The notes beneath the pieces were generated by a model. That model did no database searches, was not told where the DNA came from, and saw only the letters and a list, made by a program, of their open reading frames with translations. DNA of 16,771 nt from positions 3,288-20,058 of the forward strand of contig DIDD01000144.1 in assembly GCA_002417965.1 (NCBI GenBank), given 5' to 3'. Shown here piece by piece: positions 1 through 6,998 of this stretch. Position numbers and translations under genes: made by a program. The DNA is from Veillonellaceae bacterium UBA5809. GTDB taxonomy: Bacteria > Bacillota > Negativicutes > Veillonellales > Dialisteraceae. Within the stretch, counting starts at the first letter, position 1. Each line of letters begins with the position of its first letter.

Positions 1-482
1 TTAATGGCAGACAAATGGGCTACAGCGGAAAGATCCATGATTTCCTGGGCATTCGATTCAGCCAGCATGGCGCATCCCGTTGCACGGGCAGCCATGACGT
101 CCTGATGATCGCCGAAAATGGAAAGCGCATGGCTGGCCAATGCCCGGGCAGCCACGTGGAATACGCCGGGGAGAAGCTCGCCGGCGACCTTATACATATT
201 CGGGATCATGAGAAGCAGCCCCTGGGATGCCGTATAAGTCGTTGTCAGGGCGCCGCTCTGGAGAGAACCGTGAAAAGCACCGGCAGCGCCGCTTTCAGCC
301 TGCATTTCGACAACACGTACAGGGTCTCCGAAAATATTGGTTTTCCCATGAGCAGACCATTCATCGACAGACTCTGCCATAGGAGAGGAGGGGGTAATCG
401 GATAAATGGCCGCGACCTCCGTAAATGCGTAAGAAATATAAGCGGCGGCAGTATTGCCGTCCATGGTTTTCATTTTTCTCAC
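1..482 (-). CDS. nifJ: Pyruvate:ferredoxin (flavodoxin) oxidoreductase, N-terminal part (runs off the left edge)
   Basis: Oxidises pyruvate with CoA to acetyl-CoA and CO2 while reducing ferredoxin, in the cytoplasm; a central enzyme of anaerobic metabolism. Only about 160 residues of a usual ~1170 are present, covering the first thiamine-diphosphate-domain region. Clear PFOR landmarks are the opening MDGNTAAAYISYAF (residues 7-20), YPITPSSPMAE (27-37), the EMQAESGAAGA block around residues 59-69, whose second Glu matches the catalytic glutamate of PFORs, and FGDHQDVMAARATG further on. I place the start at the GTG at 482 because AAAGGAAG at 499-491 sits 8 bases upstream and the resulting MRKMKTMDGN matches the family's N-terminus; the ATG at 473 would be 17 bases from that site. 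It is divergent from the LysR gene, across a 176-base gap. Family assignment is near certain; the C-terminal part cannot be judged. Confidence 0.95.
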   Translation of the reverse strand, partial: MRKMKTMDGNTAAAYISYAFTEVAAIYPITPSSPMAESVDEWSAHGKTNIFGDPVRVVEMQAESGAAGAFHGSLQSGALTTTYTASQGLLLMIPNMYKVAGELLPGVFHVAARALASHALSIFGDHQDVMAARATGCAMLAESNAQEIMDLSAVAHLSAI

Positions 483-658
483 AAAGAACACTTCCTTTGC
501 TGATAAATTTGGTTGCAACATACGTGAAAATCCGTTACAATGATTATGACAATTATGCATAGACAAGGGACATTATTTCATAAACGGGAACATGCACCAG
601 ACTCATTATATAGGAAATAGGTAAAATATACAAGAAAGGCAAGACGGGGTGGAGTGGT
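483..658. promoter_or_regulatory. Divergent nifJ / lysR control region with an imperfect inverted repeat
   Basis: This 176-base AT-rich spacer must hold the promoters of both nifJ and the LysR gene. At 540-560 ATGATTAT and ATTATGCAT form an imperfect inverted repeat around GACA. A palindrome of this size between a LysR regulator and a divergent gene is where such regulators usually bind. I found no convincing -35/-10 pair for either gene, so promoter positions are left open. Confidence 0.4.
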
Positions 659-1576
659 ATGGATTATAGGCATTTAAAGTATTTTATGGAAGTGTCATCA
701 CAGAAAAGCTTCAGTAAAGCGGCCCGGAATCTTCATATTTCCCAGTCTGCGATCAGCCGTATGATCAAGTCGCTGGAAGATGAAATGGGAGTTGTCCTTT
801 TTATCAGAAATGCCAAAACCGTGGAGCTGACGGCGGCAGGGACAATTTTTCTTAACTACGCCAAACGGTGCGTGTTTATTTTTGAACACCTGAAATCCGA
901 TTTTGAGAATGAATTTAATCTTCAGCAGGATACCATTCATATAGGACTGCCTCCGATTACCGATGCCCATGTCTTTGCCCGTCTGCTGGGGCAGTTTAAG
1001 AAAGCATATCCCCAAATTGACATCGAGCTCTATGAGCATGGATCCAAAAAAGTGGAATTTTCTGTGCAGGAAGGAATCATTGATGTGGGAATTATCTGTA
1101 CAATTCCCAAAAAAGATTTTGAGTCCTTCTTCCTGTCCGATGATGTAGTCTGTGTAATTATGCCTAAAGACATGCCGATTGCAGAACGGAAAGAGGTACC
1201 CTTGAAACTGCTGGCGGATTACCCTCTTGTACTTTACCGGGATGACTTTAACATGCATGATGACATCCTGCAGAACTGCGAAAAAATTGGATTTTCGCCC
1301 AAAATTATTTTTGAAACCAGCCAGCGCGAGCTGATGATCCAGACCGTATGCTCAGGCCTGGGAGTAGCCCTCCTTCCAAGCCGGCTCTGCCCCAAAAACA
1401 GTGAAAAAAGCCAGGTCGTGGTGAGACCTCTGACTGAACCGAAAATGACCCATCATCTCTATGTGATTTGGCGCCGCGGGCATTATCTCTCAAGAGCATC
1501 CCGCCTGTGGATTGAATTTACGAAAGAGCACCTTCCCCAGTTTCAGGAAGAAACGCTGAGGAATATGAAATCATAA
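659..1576 (+). CDS. LysR-family transcriptional regulator
   Basis: A DNA-binding regulator of 305 residues, the normal length for the family. Residues 1-60 form the winged helix-turn-helix: YRHLKYFMEVSSQKSFSKAA, then the recognition-helix segment HISQSAISRMIKSLE and LFIRNAKTVELTAAG. From about residue 90 to 300 it carries the two-lobed effector-binding domain (IHIGLPPITDAHVFARLLGQ, VCSGLGVALLPSRL). The ATG at 659 follows a GGGGTGGAG stretch at 646-654. It is transcribed away from nifJ, the usual arrangement for a LysR protein that controls its neighbour, so control of nifJ is a reasonable inference, but the effector and targets are unknown. A small membrane-protein gene follows after 2 bases and is probably co-transcribed. 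Confidence 0.95.
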   Translation: MDYRHLKYFMEVSSQKSFSKAARNLHISQSAISRMIKSLEDEMGVVLFIRNAKTVELTAAGTIFLNYAKRCVFIFEHLKSDFENEFNLQQDTIHIGLPPITDAHVFARLLGQFKKAYPQIDIELYEHGSKKVEFSVQEGIIDVGIICTIPKKDFESFFLSDDVVCVIMPKDMPIAERKEVPLKLLADYPLVLYRDDFNMHDDILQNCEKIGFSPKIIFETSQRELMIQTVCSGLGVALLPSRLCPKNSEKSQVVVRPLTEPKMTHHLYVIWRRGHYLSRASRLWIEFTKEHLPQFQEETLRNMKS

Positions 1577-1578
1577 AT

Positions 1579-1950
1579 ATGAACAGAACGGACAGCTTCC
1601 GGGAAGGACGGAAGAAATATCTCCGGGCCTCTCTCTGGATTCCTTATGCAGTCATTGCAGGGCTTCTTATCCTCTGCGGATGGCAGGAGAGCCAGATTGC
1701 AGATCTGCAGGAACGGATGATGAATGTGGAATCCAGCCGCTATGATGAACAGCTTAACGACATCCGGTGGGAAGCTGAAACAGCGCTTCGGAAAACACGT
1801 GGTCATGACGGGGACATATACAGGCTGGAAGACCATTCGGCAGACCTGCAGTTCCGTGTGATGGAAATGGAATGGGACCTATACGGACGGGAAGGAATGG
1901 CAAAACAACATACAGATTCGGAGGGTACCCGGTTACCGGTCCGTCCCTGA
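1579..1950 (+). CDS. Small one-pass membrane protein with a coiled-coil-like tail, unknown function
   Basis: I do not recognise this 123-residue protein. A basic N-terminus (residues 1-17, many Arg/Lys) precedes one hydrophobic segment at about 18-35 (SLWIPYAVIAGLLILCGW). The rest is highly charged and helical in character, with heptad-like spacing of L, I, M and V from about 36 to 104 (QIADLQERMMNVESS, ADLQFRVMEMEWDLYG). By the positive-inside rule the short N-terminus is cytoplasmic and the coiled coil faces outward. The gene starts 2 bases after the LysR stop codon and is followed directly by a good terminator, which supports a real gene at the end of that transcript. A weak point is the ribosome binding site: GAGGAA lies about 15 bases upstream, so translation may be coupled to LysR. 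The opposite-strand frames here look like shadows. Confidence 0.6.
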   Translation: MNRTDSFREGRKKYLRASLWIPYAVIAGLLILCGWQESQIADLQERMMNVESSRYDEQLNDIRWEAETALRKTRGHDGDIYRLEDHSADLQFRVMEMEWDLYGREGMAKQHTDSEGTRLPVRP

Positions 1951-1955
1951 CTGAG

Positions 1956-1984
1956 AGCTCCGGCATTTTCCGCCGGGGCTTTTC
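1956..1984 (+). terminator. Intrinsic terminator after the lysR/membrane-protein pair
   Basis: AGCTCCGGC (1956-1964) pairs with GCCGGGGCT (1972-1980) in a 9-bp stem with one G-U pair and a 7-base loop, followed by a short T run. It lies 5 bases after the stop codon. Confidence 0.8.
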
Positions 1985-2021
1985 ACTTTCCCATACCGGT
2001 AATGCAAACATAGATCGTTCA

Positions 2022-2030
2022 TGTTAAAAT
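2022..2030 (+). promoter_or_regulatory. Possible extended -10 promoter of the cdaA operon
   Basis: TGTTAAAAT at 2022-2030 is an extended -10 element (TG, one base, TAAAAT) about 44 bases before the cdaA start and downstream of the preceding terminator. The matching -35 (ATGCAA at 2002-2007) is poor. The position fits an operon promoter, but the call rests on the -10 alone. Confidence 0.35.
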
Positions 2031-2073
2031 AAAGAAAATTATTTTGTTACTGTACAGACGGGAGTTCTGTTTT

Positions 2074-2901
2074 ATGATGAATCAACTGCAGGGATTATTA
2101 TCAACCATGAGGCTTCTGGACCTTCTTGATATCTTAGTGGTAGCATTCTTTTTATATTGGTGCTATGTACTGATCCGCAATACGAGAGCGACGGCACTGC
2201 TGAAAGGGCTTGTCCTCCTCGGGCTGTTTACGCTTGTCAGCAAATGGCTGGAACTTCATGCAGTTAGCTGGATCCTGGAAAAACTGATGACCGTTCTGAT
2301 TATAGCCCTTCCGGTTGTGTTTCAGCCGGAGCTGAGGAGAGCACTGGAACAGCTGGGACGGGGGAAATTTTATTTTACATCACGGATTATGAACGATACA
2401 GACTGGGGCCATGTCATTGACGATGTGGTCAGTGCTGTTACTGTCATGTCCCAAAACCAGATCGGAGCGCTGATTGTTTTTGAGAGGGCAGTCGGTCTGG
2501 ATGATTATATTGACACGGGGATACGCATGGAAAGCCTTGTTTCCAAAGAACTTCTGGGAAATATTTTTATACCGAATACACCCCTTCATGACGGAGCTGT
2601 GATTATCCGTGAAAACCGTGTTATGGCGGCCGGATGCCTGCTTCCCCTGACCAGAGACCGGTCGCTTTCCTCGGAACTGGGCACCCGTCACCGTGCGGCC
2701 ATTGGGATGTCGGAACAGGCAGACTGTGTGGTCGTTGTTGTCAGTGAAGAAACAGGCGCCATCTCCTATACCTACGGCGGACATATTTACCGGCATATGG
2801 ACGGTGAATCGCTGAGAAACCGGCTCCGGACCTTCCTCGTTGCGGAAAGACGGCGCCGCGGAGTCAGTGACATGCTGCAGAAATGGAGGCCTTTGAAATG
2901 A
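2074..2901 (+). CDS. cdaA: Diadenylate cyclase CdaA (c-di-AMP synthase)
   Basis: Condenses two ATP to cyclic di-AMP, a second messenger tied to potassium, osmotic and cell-wall homeostasis. It is an inner-membrane protein with the catalytic domain in the cytoplasm. The 275 residues match the family length. Three hydrophobic segments lie at about 15-35, 43-57 and 70-84, followed by the linker FQPELRRALEQLGRG and the DisA-N domain from about 100. Catalytic motifs are intact: DGA at 173-175 (TPLHDGAVI) and the nucleotide-binding GTRHRAA at 203-209, then SEETGAIS at 224-231. I chose the ATG at 2074 because GGGAG at 2060-2064 lies 9 bases upstream; an in-frame TTG at 2044 has no comparable site. 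It overlaps cdaR by an ATGA junction, as expected for the conserved cdaA-cdaR pair. Confidence 0.96.
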   Translation: MMNQLQGLLSTMRLLDLLDILVVAFFLYWCYVLIRNTRATALLKGLVLLGLFTLVSKWLELHAVSWILEKLMTVLIIALPVVFQPELRRALEQLGRGKFYFTSRIMNDTDWGHVIDDVVSAVTVMSQNQIGALIVFERAVGLDDYIDTGIRMESLVSKELLGNIFIPNTPLHDGAVIIRENRVMAAGCLLPLTRDRSLSSELGTRHRAAIGMSEQADCVVVVVSEETGAISYTYGGHIYRHMDGESLRNRLRTFLVAERRRRGVSDMLQKWRPLK

Positions 2902-3833
2902 AATATACAGGATTCCATTGGTGGCTTCCTAAATTAATCTGTCTCATCGCGGCCTGCGGACTGTGGATTTATGTGATGAATGAACAAAACCCATTAGTGG
3001 AAAGCTCCTTCACGATTCCCGTGCAGGTGAAAAATCTGGACCGTTCCATGGTAGCGCTGAACGTTCCGAAAAAAGTTGATATACGGATCCGTATGAACCG
3101 GAATGACCTGATGAAGCTGCGGGGAGACGATCTGGAAGCTTACGTGGATCTGCGGAGTGCTTCTGTGGGAGATTTTCCCAATACACCCATTCGTATATCC
3201 GTGCCCGGGGACGGAGTTGTTGTCTCTGAATCACCCTCTGTATTTGACCTGAAAATTGATGCCTATACAGTCCGTTCGGTTCCTGTAACTGTGCAGTATT
3301 TTGGAGAAGCCATGAAAGGATACAGCGCCTCTACAGGCAAACTCCTTCCTGAAGCCGTGACCATTGCAGGAGGCAATACAGCAGTATCTTCAGTAGACAG
3401 GGCTGTTGTATCAATTGGGATTGACGGTAAAAAGGACAACTTTGATGAATTTGGCTCTGTTAATCTTTTGGATGCCTCGGGCAATACCGTCAAAGATGTG
3501 GAAACCGTTCCTTCCCAGATTAAAGTGTCTGTTGTGATGAAACAGGCCCGCAAAACGGCTGTGATTCCATTGAAAGTGGGAGTGACGGGAAATCCGGCTG
3601 ATGGATATGTGGTTAAAAAAGTGACTGTTTCACCTTCGGCTGTGACAGTCAATGGTCCTTCAGCATCCGTGGATGCCGTTCATGAAATCATGGCAGGAAC
3701 AATTGATGTTTCCGGAGGCGACCGTACCGTGTCCCGCGTTATTTCCGTACCGGTGCCCTCTGGAATTGATGCATCGCCTCAGTCCGTATCGGTTTCCGTA
3801 GACATTGAAAAAGCCGGAGAGGAGGGGAAATAA
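2898..3833 (+). CDS. cdaR: CdaR / YbbR-domain membrane protein, partner of CdaA
   Basis: YbbR-repeat protein that in Firmicutes binds CdaA and modulates c-di-AMP synthesis. It has 311 residues: one N-terminal membrane segment (about residues 9-26, KLICLIAACGLWIYVM), then an extracytoplasmic region of repeated YbbR beta domains, seen as recurring motifs such as FTIPVQVKNLD, VPVTVQYFGEAMKGYS and IPLKVGVTGNPADGYVVKKV followed by a value-of-V/I strand and VTVNGPSA. The start at 2898 is preferred over the ATG at 2883 since GGAGG at 2885-2889 is 8 bases upstream and the ATG then overlaps the cdaA stop in ATGA, implying translational coupling. The next gene begins 3 bases after its stop. Confidence 0.92.
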   Translation: MKYTGFHWWLPKLICLIAACGLWIYVMNEQNPLVESSFTIPVQVKNLDRSMVALNVPKKVDIRIRMNRNDLMKLRGDDLEAYVDLRSASVGDFPNTPIRISVPGDGVVVSESPSVFDLKIDAYTVRSVPVTVQYFGEAMKGYSASTGKLLPEAVTIAGGNTAVSSVDRAVVSIGIDGKKDNFDEFGSVNLLDASGNTVKDVETVPSQIKVSVVMKQARKTAVIPLKVGVTGNPADGYVVKKVTVSPSAVTVNGPSASVDAVHEIMAGTIDVSGGDRTVSRVISVPVPSGIDASPQSVSVSVDIEKAGEEGK

Positions 3834-3836
3834 GGC

Positions 3837-5426
3837 ATGCTTCGCCTGACAAATATAAAAATTCCTGTAGGAGAACCGGCGGATCTCAAACAACGGGCGG
3901 CCCGCATAATGAAAGTTCCGCCGGCTTCCGTTCATGAAATACGGGTGGCCCGCCAGTCGGTTGACGCGAGGCGCAGCCATACGCTGTCCCTGGTATATAC
4001 ACTGATCGTTTCAGTGGACAATGAAAAGGCGGTATGCAGAAAGAACCGGGGAAACAGACAGATAGCCCAGGTCTGTGAATACCCGCCTCCTCCTGTAGAA
4101 AAAGGCACAGAAAGACTGACCTGCCGTCCCGTGGTCATAGGTTCCGGTCCGGCAGGTCTTCTTTGTGCCCTTTACCTGGCGGAAGAAGGCTACAAGCCGG
4201 TTATCTTTGAACGCGGTGCCGACGTAGATACCCGTACAGGGAAAGTCTCCCGGTTCTGGGGAGGCGGTGATTTTGATCCGGACACGAACGTTCAGTTTGG
4301 AGAAGGCGGTGCCGGAACTTTTTCGGACGGGAAACTGACTACGCGGGTTAACCATCCGGGAATTCATGACATTCTCCGGCGGTTTGTAGAAGCGGGAGCG
4401 CCTGAAGAAATTCTGTGGAAGCACAAACCCCACGTAGGAACGGATATTTTACGTTCCGTTGTCAAAAACATGAGAAATAAAATTGAAACACTGGGGGGAC
4501 AATTTTATTTTCTTACACAGGTGACGGATATCTCGATCCAAAAAGGCACGCTTACCTCTCTGACGGCAGGCGGCGCCTCATGGCCTGTAGAAGCGGCCGT
4601 TCTGGCTATAGGGCACAGCGCACGGGATACCTATGAAATGCTGCTCCGCCGGGGAGTAGCCATGGAGCCGAAACCCTTTGCGGCAGGCGTGCGTATTGAA
4701 CATCCCCAGTCATTAATTGACCAGGCACAATACCGCTGTGAACCGGAGAAATACGGACTGCCCCCGGCGGACTACAACCTGGTCTACCATGACAGAGAAC
4801 TGAACCGGGCCTGCTACTCCTTCTGCATGTGTCCGGGAGGAATGGTGGTGGCGGCAGCTTCAGAAGAAGGCCGTGCCGTGACCAACGGAATGAGCCTTCA
4901 TGCGCGCAGCAGCGGAATTGCCAACAGTGCCCTTGTTGTCAACGTTACACCTGCTGACTGCGGAGGGGGCATACTTGACGGAATTGCATTTCAGCGTTAT
5001 TATGAAAAACTGGCATATGACTGGAGCGGATCCTACCGGGCACCGACGCAGTGCGTCGGCGACTTTTTGAACCGCAGAACAGGAAAAAGAAGTCCTTATC
5101 TGACATACCGTCCCGGTACCGAGCCGGCAGAAATGCATGCACTCCTGCCGGATTTTATAACCCATACACTGGAACGGGCGATTCCCTATTTTGATACAAA
5201 AATAAAAGGATTCGCATCCCCCCTGGCAGGACTTACAGGGGTGGAGATGAGGACGAGCGCGCCTGTGCGCATTCCCCGGGGAGAAGACCGTCAGAGCGTA
5301 GGAACAGAAGGCCTTTATCCAGTGGGAGAAGGAGCCGGATACGCAGGGGGGATTATGAGTGCGGCCCTTGACGGAATGGAAACGGCACTGGCTATTATGA
5401 GAAAATATCAACCGATACAGCCATGA
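3837..5426 (+). CDS. FAD-dependent dehydrogenase (COG2509-type NAD(P)/FAD oxidoreductase)
   Basis: A cytoplasmic flavoprotein of 529 residues. A roughly 90-residue N-terminal domain (RLTNIKIP...VHEIRVARQSVDARR), characteristic of this uncharacterised dehydrogenase group, precedes the Rossmann dinucleotide motif GSGPAG at 102-107 and its acidic end IFERGADVDTR. FGEGGAGTFSDGKLTTR and GFASPLAGLTGVEMRTSAPVRIPR are further family blocks, and the C-terminal GLYPVGEGAGYAGGIMSAA completes the FAD site. The substrate is unknown. GGAGG at 3821-3825 supports the ATG at 3837. It sits between cdaR and glmM in the same strand and spacing as operon members, so it is probably co-expressed with c-di-AMP and glucosamine-phosphate genes; why is not evident from the sequence. 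Confidence 0.88.
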   Translation: MLRLTNIKIPVGEPADLKQRAARIMKVPPASVHEIRVARQSVDARRSHTLSLVYTLIVSVDNEKAVCRKNRGNRQIAQVCEYPPPPVEKGTERLTCRPVVIGSGPAGLLCALYLAEEGYKPVIFERGADVDTRTGKVSRFWGGGDFDPDTNVQFGEGGAGTFSDGKLTTRVNHPGIHDILRRFVEAGAPEEILWKHKPHVGTDILRSVVKNMRNKIETLGGQFYFLTQVTDISIQKGTLTSLTAGGASWPVEAAVLAIGHSARDTYEMLLRRGVAMEPKPFAAGVRIEHPQSLIDQAQYRCEPEKYGLPPADYNLVYHDRELNRACYSFCMCPGGMVVAAASEEGRAVTNGMSLHARSSGIANSALVVNVTPADCGGGILDGIAFQRYYEKLAYDWSGSYRAPTQCVGDFLNRRTGKRSPYLTYRPGTEPAEMHALLPDFITHTLERAIPYFDTKIKGFASPLAGLTGVEMRTSAPVRIPRGEDRQSVGTEGLYPVGEGAGYAGGIMSAALDGMETALAIMRKYQPIQP

Positions 5427-5454
5427 AGGGCTGATGTATTAAAGGAGGAACTAT

Positions 5455-6810
5455 ATGGTTAGATTATTTGGCACCGATGGAATCCGCGGCGTAGTGAACG
5501 CCACCCTGATGCCGGAACTGGCTTATCATCTGGGACGGGCGGCAGGTGCTTACTTCTGCCGCACAAAAGGAGTGCACCGCTTTCTGATTGGACGGGACAC
5601 ACGCCGGTCCGGGACCATGATTGAAGCGGCATTGGCAGCGGGACTCTGCTCCACAGGTGTAAATGTCGATCTGGCGGGCGTGATTCCCACACCGGGGATT
5701 GCCTACCTGACACGGAAGGAACAATATGATGCAGGCGTGGTGATTTCTGCATCCCATAATCCGTTTCAGGACAACGGAATCAAATTTTTTGACCATGAAG
5801 GCTATAAACTGCCGGATGCTACAGAAGAGGAAATCGAAAATCTTCTGAGACATATTGACTCGGAAGAAATTCCCCGTCCCACGGGAGAGGGAATCGGCGT
5901 TATTGCGCCCCGTGCAGATCTGGCGGACCTTTATAAAGAATACATCATCAGCACAGTGCAGGGAGACCTGCAGGGGATGAAAATTGTGACAGATTCAGCC
6001 AACGGGGCATCCAGCGGATTCCTGCCGGAAATACTCACCCGCCTGGGAGCTGAAGTCATGGCGACCTTCCGGCAGCCTGACGGAATAAATATCAACAAAA
6101 ACTGCGGATCCACCCATATTGAAGCCCTTCAGAAAGCGGTTGCTGAAGCAGGCGCAGACTGCGGCGTAGCCAACGACGGAGATGCAGACCGCTGTATTCT
6201 GGTGGACGAAAAAGGACAGGTCCTTGACGGCGACCATATTATGATCATCAATGCCGTTCATATGAAAGAAGAGGGCAGACTGCATGACGATACCGTGGTA
6301 GGAACCGTGATGAGCAATCTGGGATTTAAAAAAGCCCTTGAAAAACAAGGGTGCCGCACAGTATTTACCGGAGTAGGCGACCGGTATGTACTGGAAGAAA
6401 TGAGAAAACACAACTACTCCATCGGCGGTGAACAGTCAGGACATATTATTTTCATGGACTACAATACTACAGGAGACGGACTGATTACAGCGGTGCAGAC
6501 ATTATCCATTGTAAAAAAACAGGGCGTGCCCCTGTCCCGTATGACAGCCATGATGGATACCTATCCCCAGCTTCTGAAAAATGTAGAAGTATACAGCAAA
6601 AACGGATGGGAAGAAAATGAAATGATCCAGGCGGCTATTGAATCAGCGAAAGAAGAACTGGGCAGTGACGGACGGATTCTCGTGCGGGCTTCCGGAACAG
6701 AACCGCTGATCCGTGTCATGGCGGAGGGCCAGTCCCAGGAACAGCTGGAAGAAATTGTGGAAGATATTGCCTCGGTCATTGACCAGGAATTGGGTGTCAG
6801 CCACAGATAA
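5455..6810 (+). CDS. glmM: Phosphoglucosamine mutase
   Basis: Interconverts glucosamine-6-phosphate and glucosamine-1-phosphate, feeding UDP-GlcNAc for peptidoglycan and, in a diderm, LPS. The 451 residues are the standard length. The opening RLFGTDGIRG (3-12) is typical. The active-site loop ISASHNP at 97-103 places the phosphoserine at Ser100. The metal-binding DGDADR is at 241-246 and the phosphate-binding RASGTEP at 411-417. A near-perfect AAAGGAGG stands upstream of the ATG, 28 bases after the dehydrogenase stop. It closes the cdaA-cdaR-dehydrogenase-glmM cluster; CdaA is known to interact with GlmM in other Firmicutes, so co-expression makes sense. Two hairpins follow the stop. Confidence 0.97.
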   Translation: MVRLFGTDGIRGVVNATLMPELAYHLGRAAGAYFCRTKGVHRFLIGRDTRRSGTMIEAALAAGLCSTGVNVDLAGVIPTPGIAYLTRKEQYDAGVVISASHNPFQDNGIKFFDHEGYKLPDATEEEIENLLRHIDSEEIPRPTGEGIGVIAPRADLADLYKEYIISTVQGDLQGMKIVTDSANGASSGFLPEILTRLGAEVMATFRQPDGININKNCGSTHIEALQKAVAEAGADCGVANDGDADRCILVDEKGQVLDGDHIMIINAVHMKEEGRLHDDTVVGTVMSNLGFKKALEKQGCRTVFTGVGDRYVLEEMRKHNYSIGGEQSGHIIFMDYNTTGDGLITAVQTLSIVKKQGVPLSRMTAMMDTYPQLLKNVEVYSKNGWEENEMIQAAIESAKEELGSDGRILVRASGTEPLIRVMAEGQSQEQLEEIVEDIASVIDQELGVSHR

Positions 6811-6818
6811 CTGAAAAA

Positions 6819-6837
6819 AGACACGGACCGTGTCTTC
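6819..6837 (+). repeat. Short hairpin after glmM
   Basis: AAGACACG (6819-6826) and CGTGTCTT (6830-6837) form an 8-bp perfect stem with a GAC loop, 8 bases after the glmM stop. There is no T run after it, so it is probably an RNA-stabilising 3' stem rather than the terminator itself. Confidence 0.6.
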
Positions 6838-6847
6838 AGCCGGTTTT

Positions 6848-6889
6848 ATGATAAAAGGAAGGAGTGAAGGGACTCCTTCCTTTTATCAT
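6848..6889. terminator. Terminator with an 18-bp perfect stem between glmM and the TonB receptor
   Basis: ATGATAAAAGGAAGGAGT (6848-6865) is perfectly complementary to 6872-6889 around the loop GAAGGG. The G/C-rich core GGAAGGAGT/ACTCCTTCC is followed on the plus strand by TTTTATC, as in an intrinsic terminator. It separates glmM from the receptor's transcript. Confidence 0.8.
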
Positions 6890-6901
6890 GGAAAAACAAG
6901 A

Positions 6902-6952
6902 ATATAAATTATTTGTTTTTATATGGAGATTGTCTTTAAGAAATGCTATACT
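6902..6952 (+). promoter_or_regulatory. Probable promoter and operator region of the TonB-dependent receptor
   Basis: TGCTATACT at 6944-6952 is an extended -10 element (TG, one base, TATACT) about 47 bases before the receptor start. Just upstream, ATATAAA (6902-6908) and TTTATAT (6918-6924) form a perfect inverted repeat with a 9-base spacer, either an operator or simply AT-rich promoter DNA. It does not match the usual Fur box well enough to name a regulator. Confidence 0.35.
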
Positions 6953-6998
6953 CATAAACGATAAAAAAAGATCTTGTAAGAAAACGAGGAGATTAGTT

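Noticed and set aside
15..503. Plus-strand open frame of 162 codons
   Set aside because: It is the antisense of nifJ, whose minus-strand translation matches PFOR motifs throughout.
2044..2073. TTG start for cdaA ten codons upstream
   Set aside because: No ribosome site fits it, whereas the ATG at 2074 has GGGAG at 9 bases and gives the usual CdaA N-terminus.
6902..6924. Fur box upstream of the TonB receptor
   Set aside because: The inverted repeat is only AT-rich and does not follow the GATAAT-type Fur pattern, so I do not assign iron control.
6864..6998. N-terminal extension of the TonB receptor from a GTG at 6864
   Set aside because: It would begin inside the terminator stem and bury the signal peptide 45 residues in; the ATG at 6999 has a proper ribosome site and starts the signal peptide.
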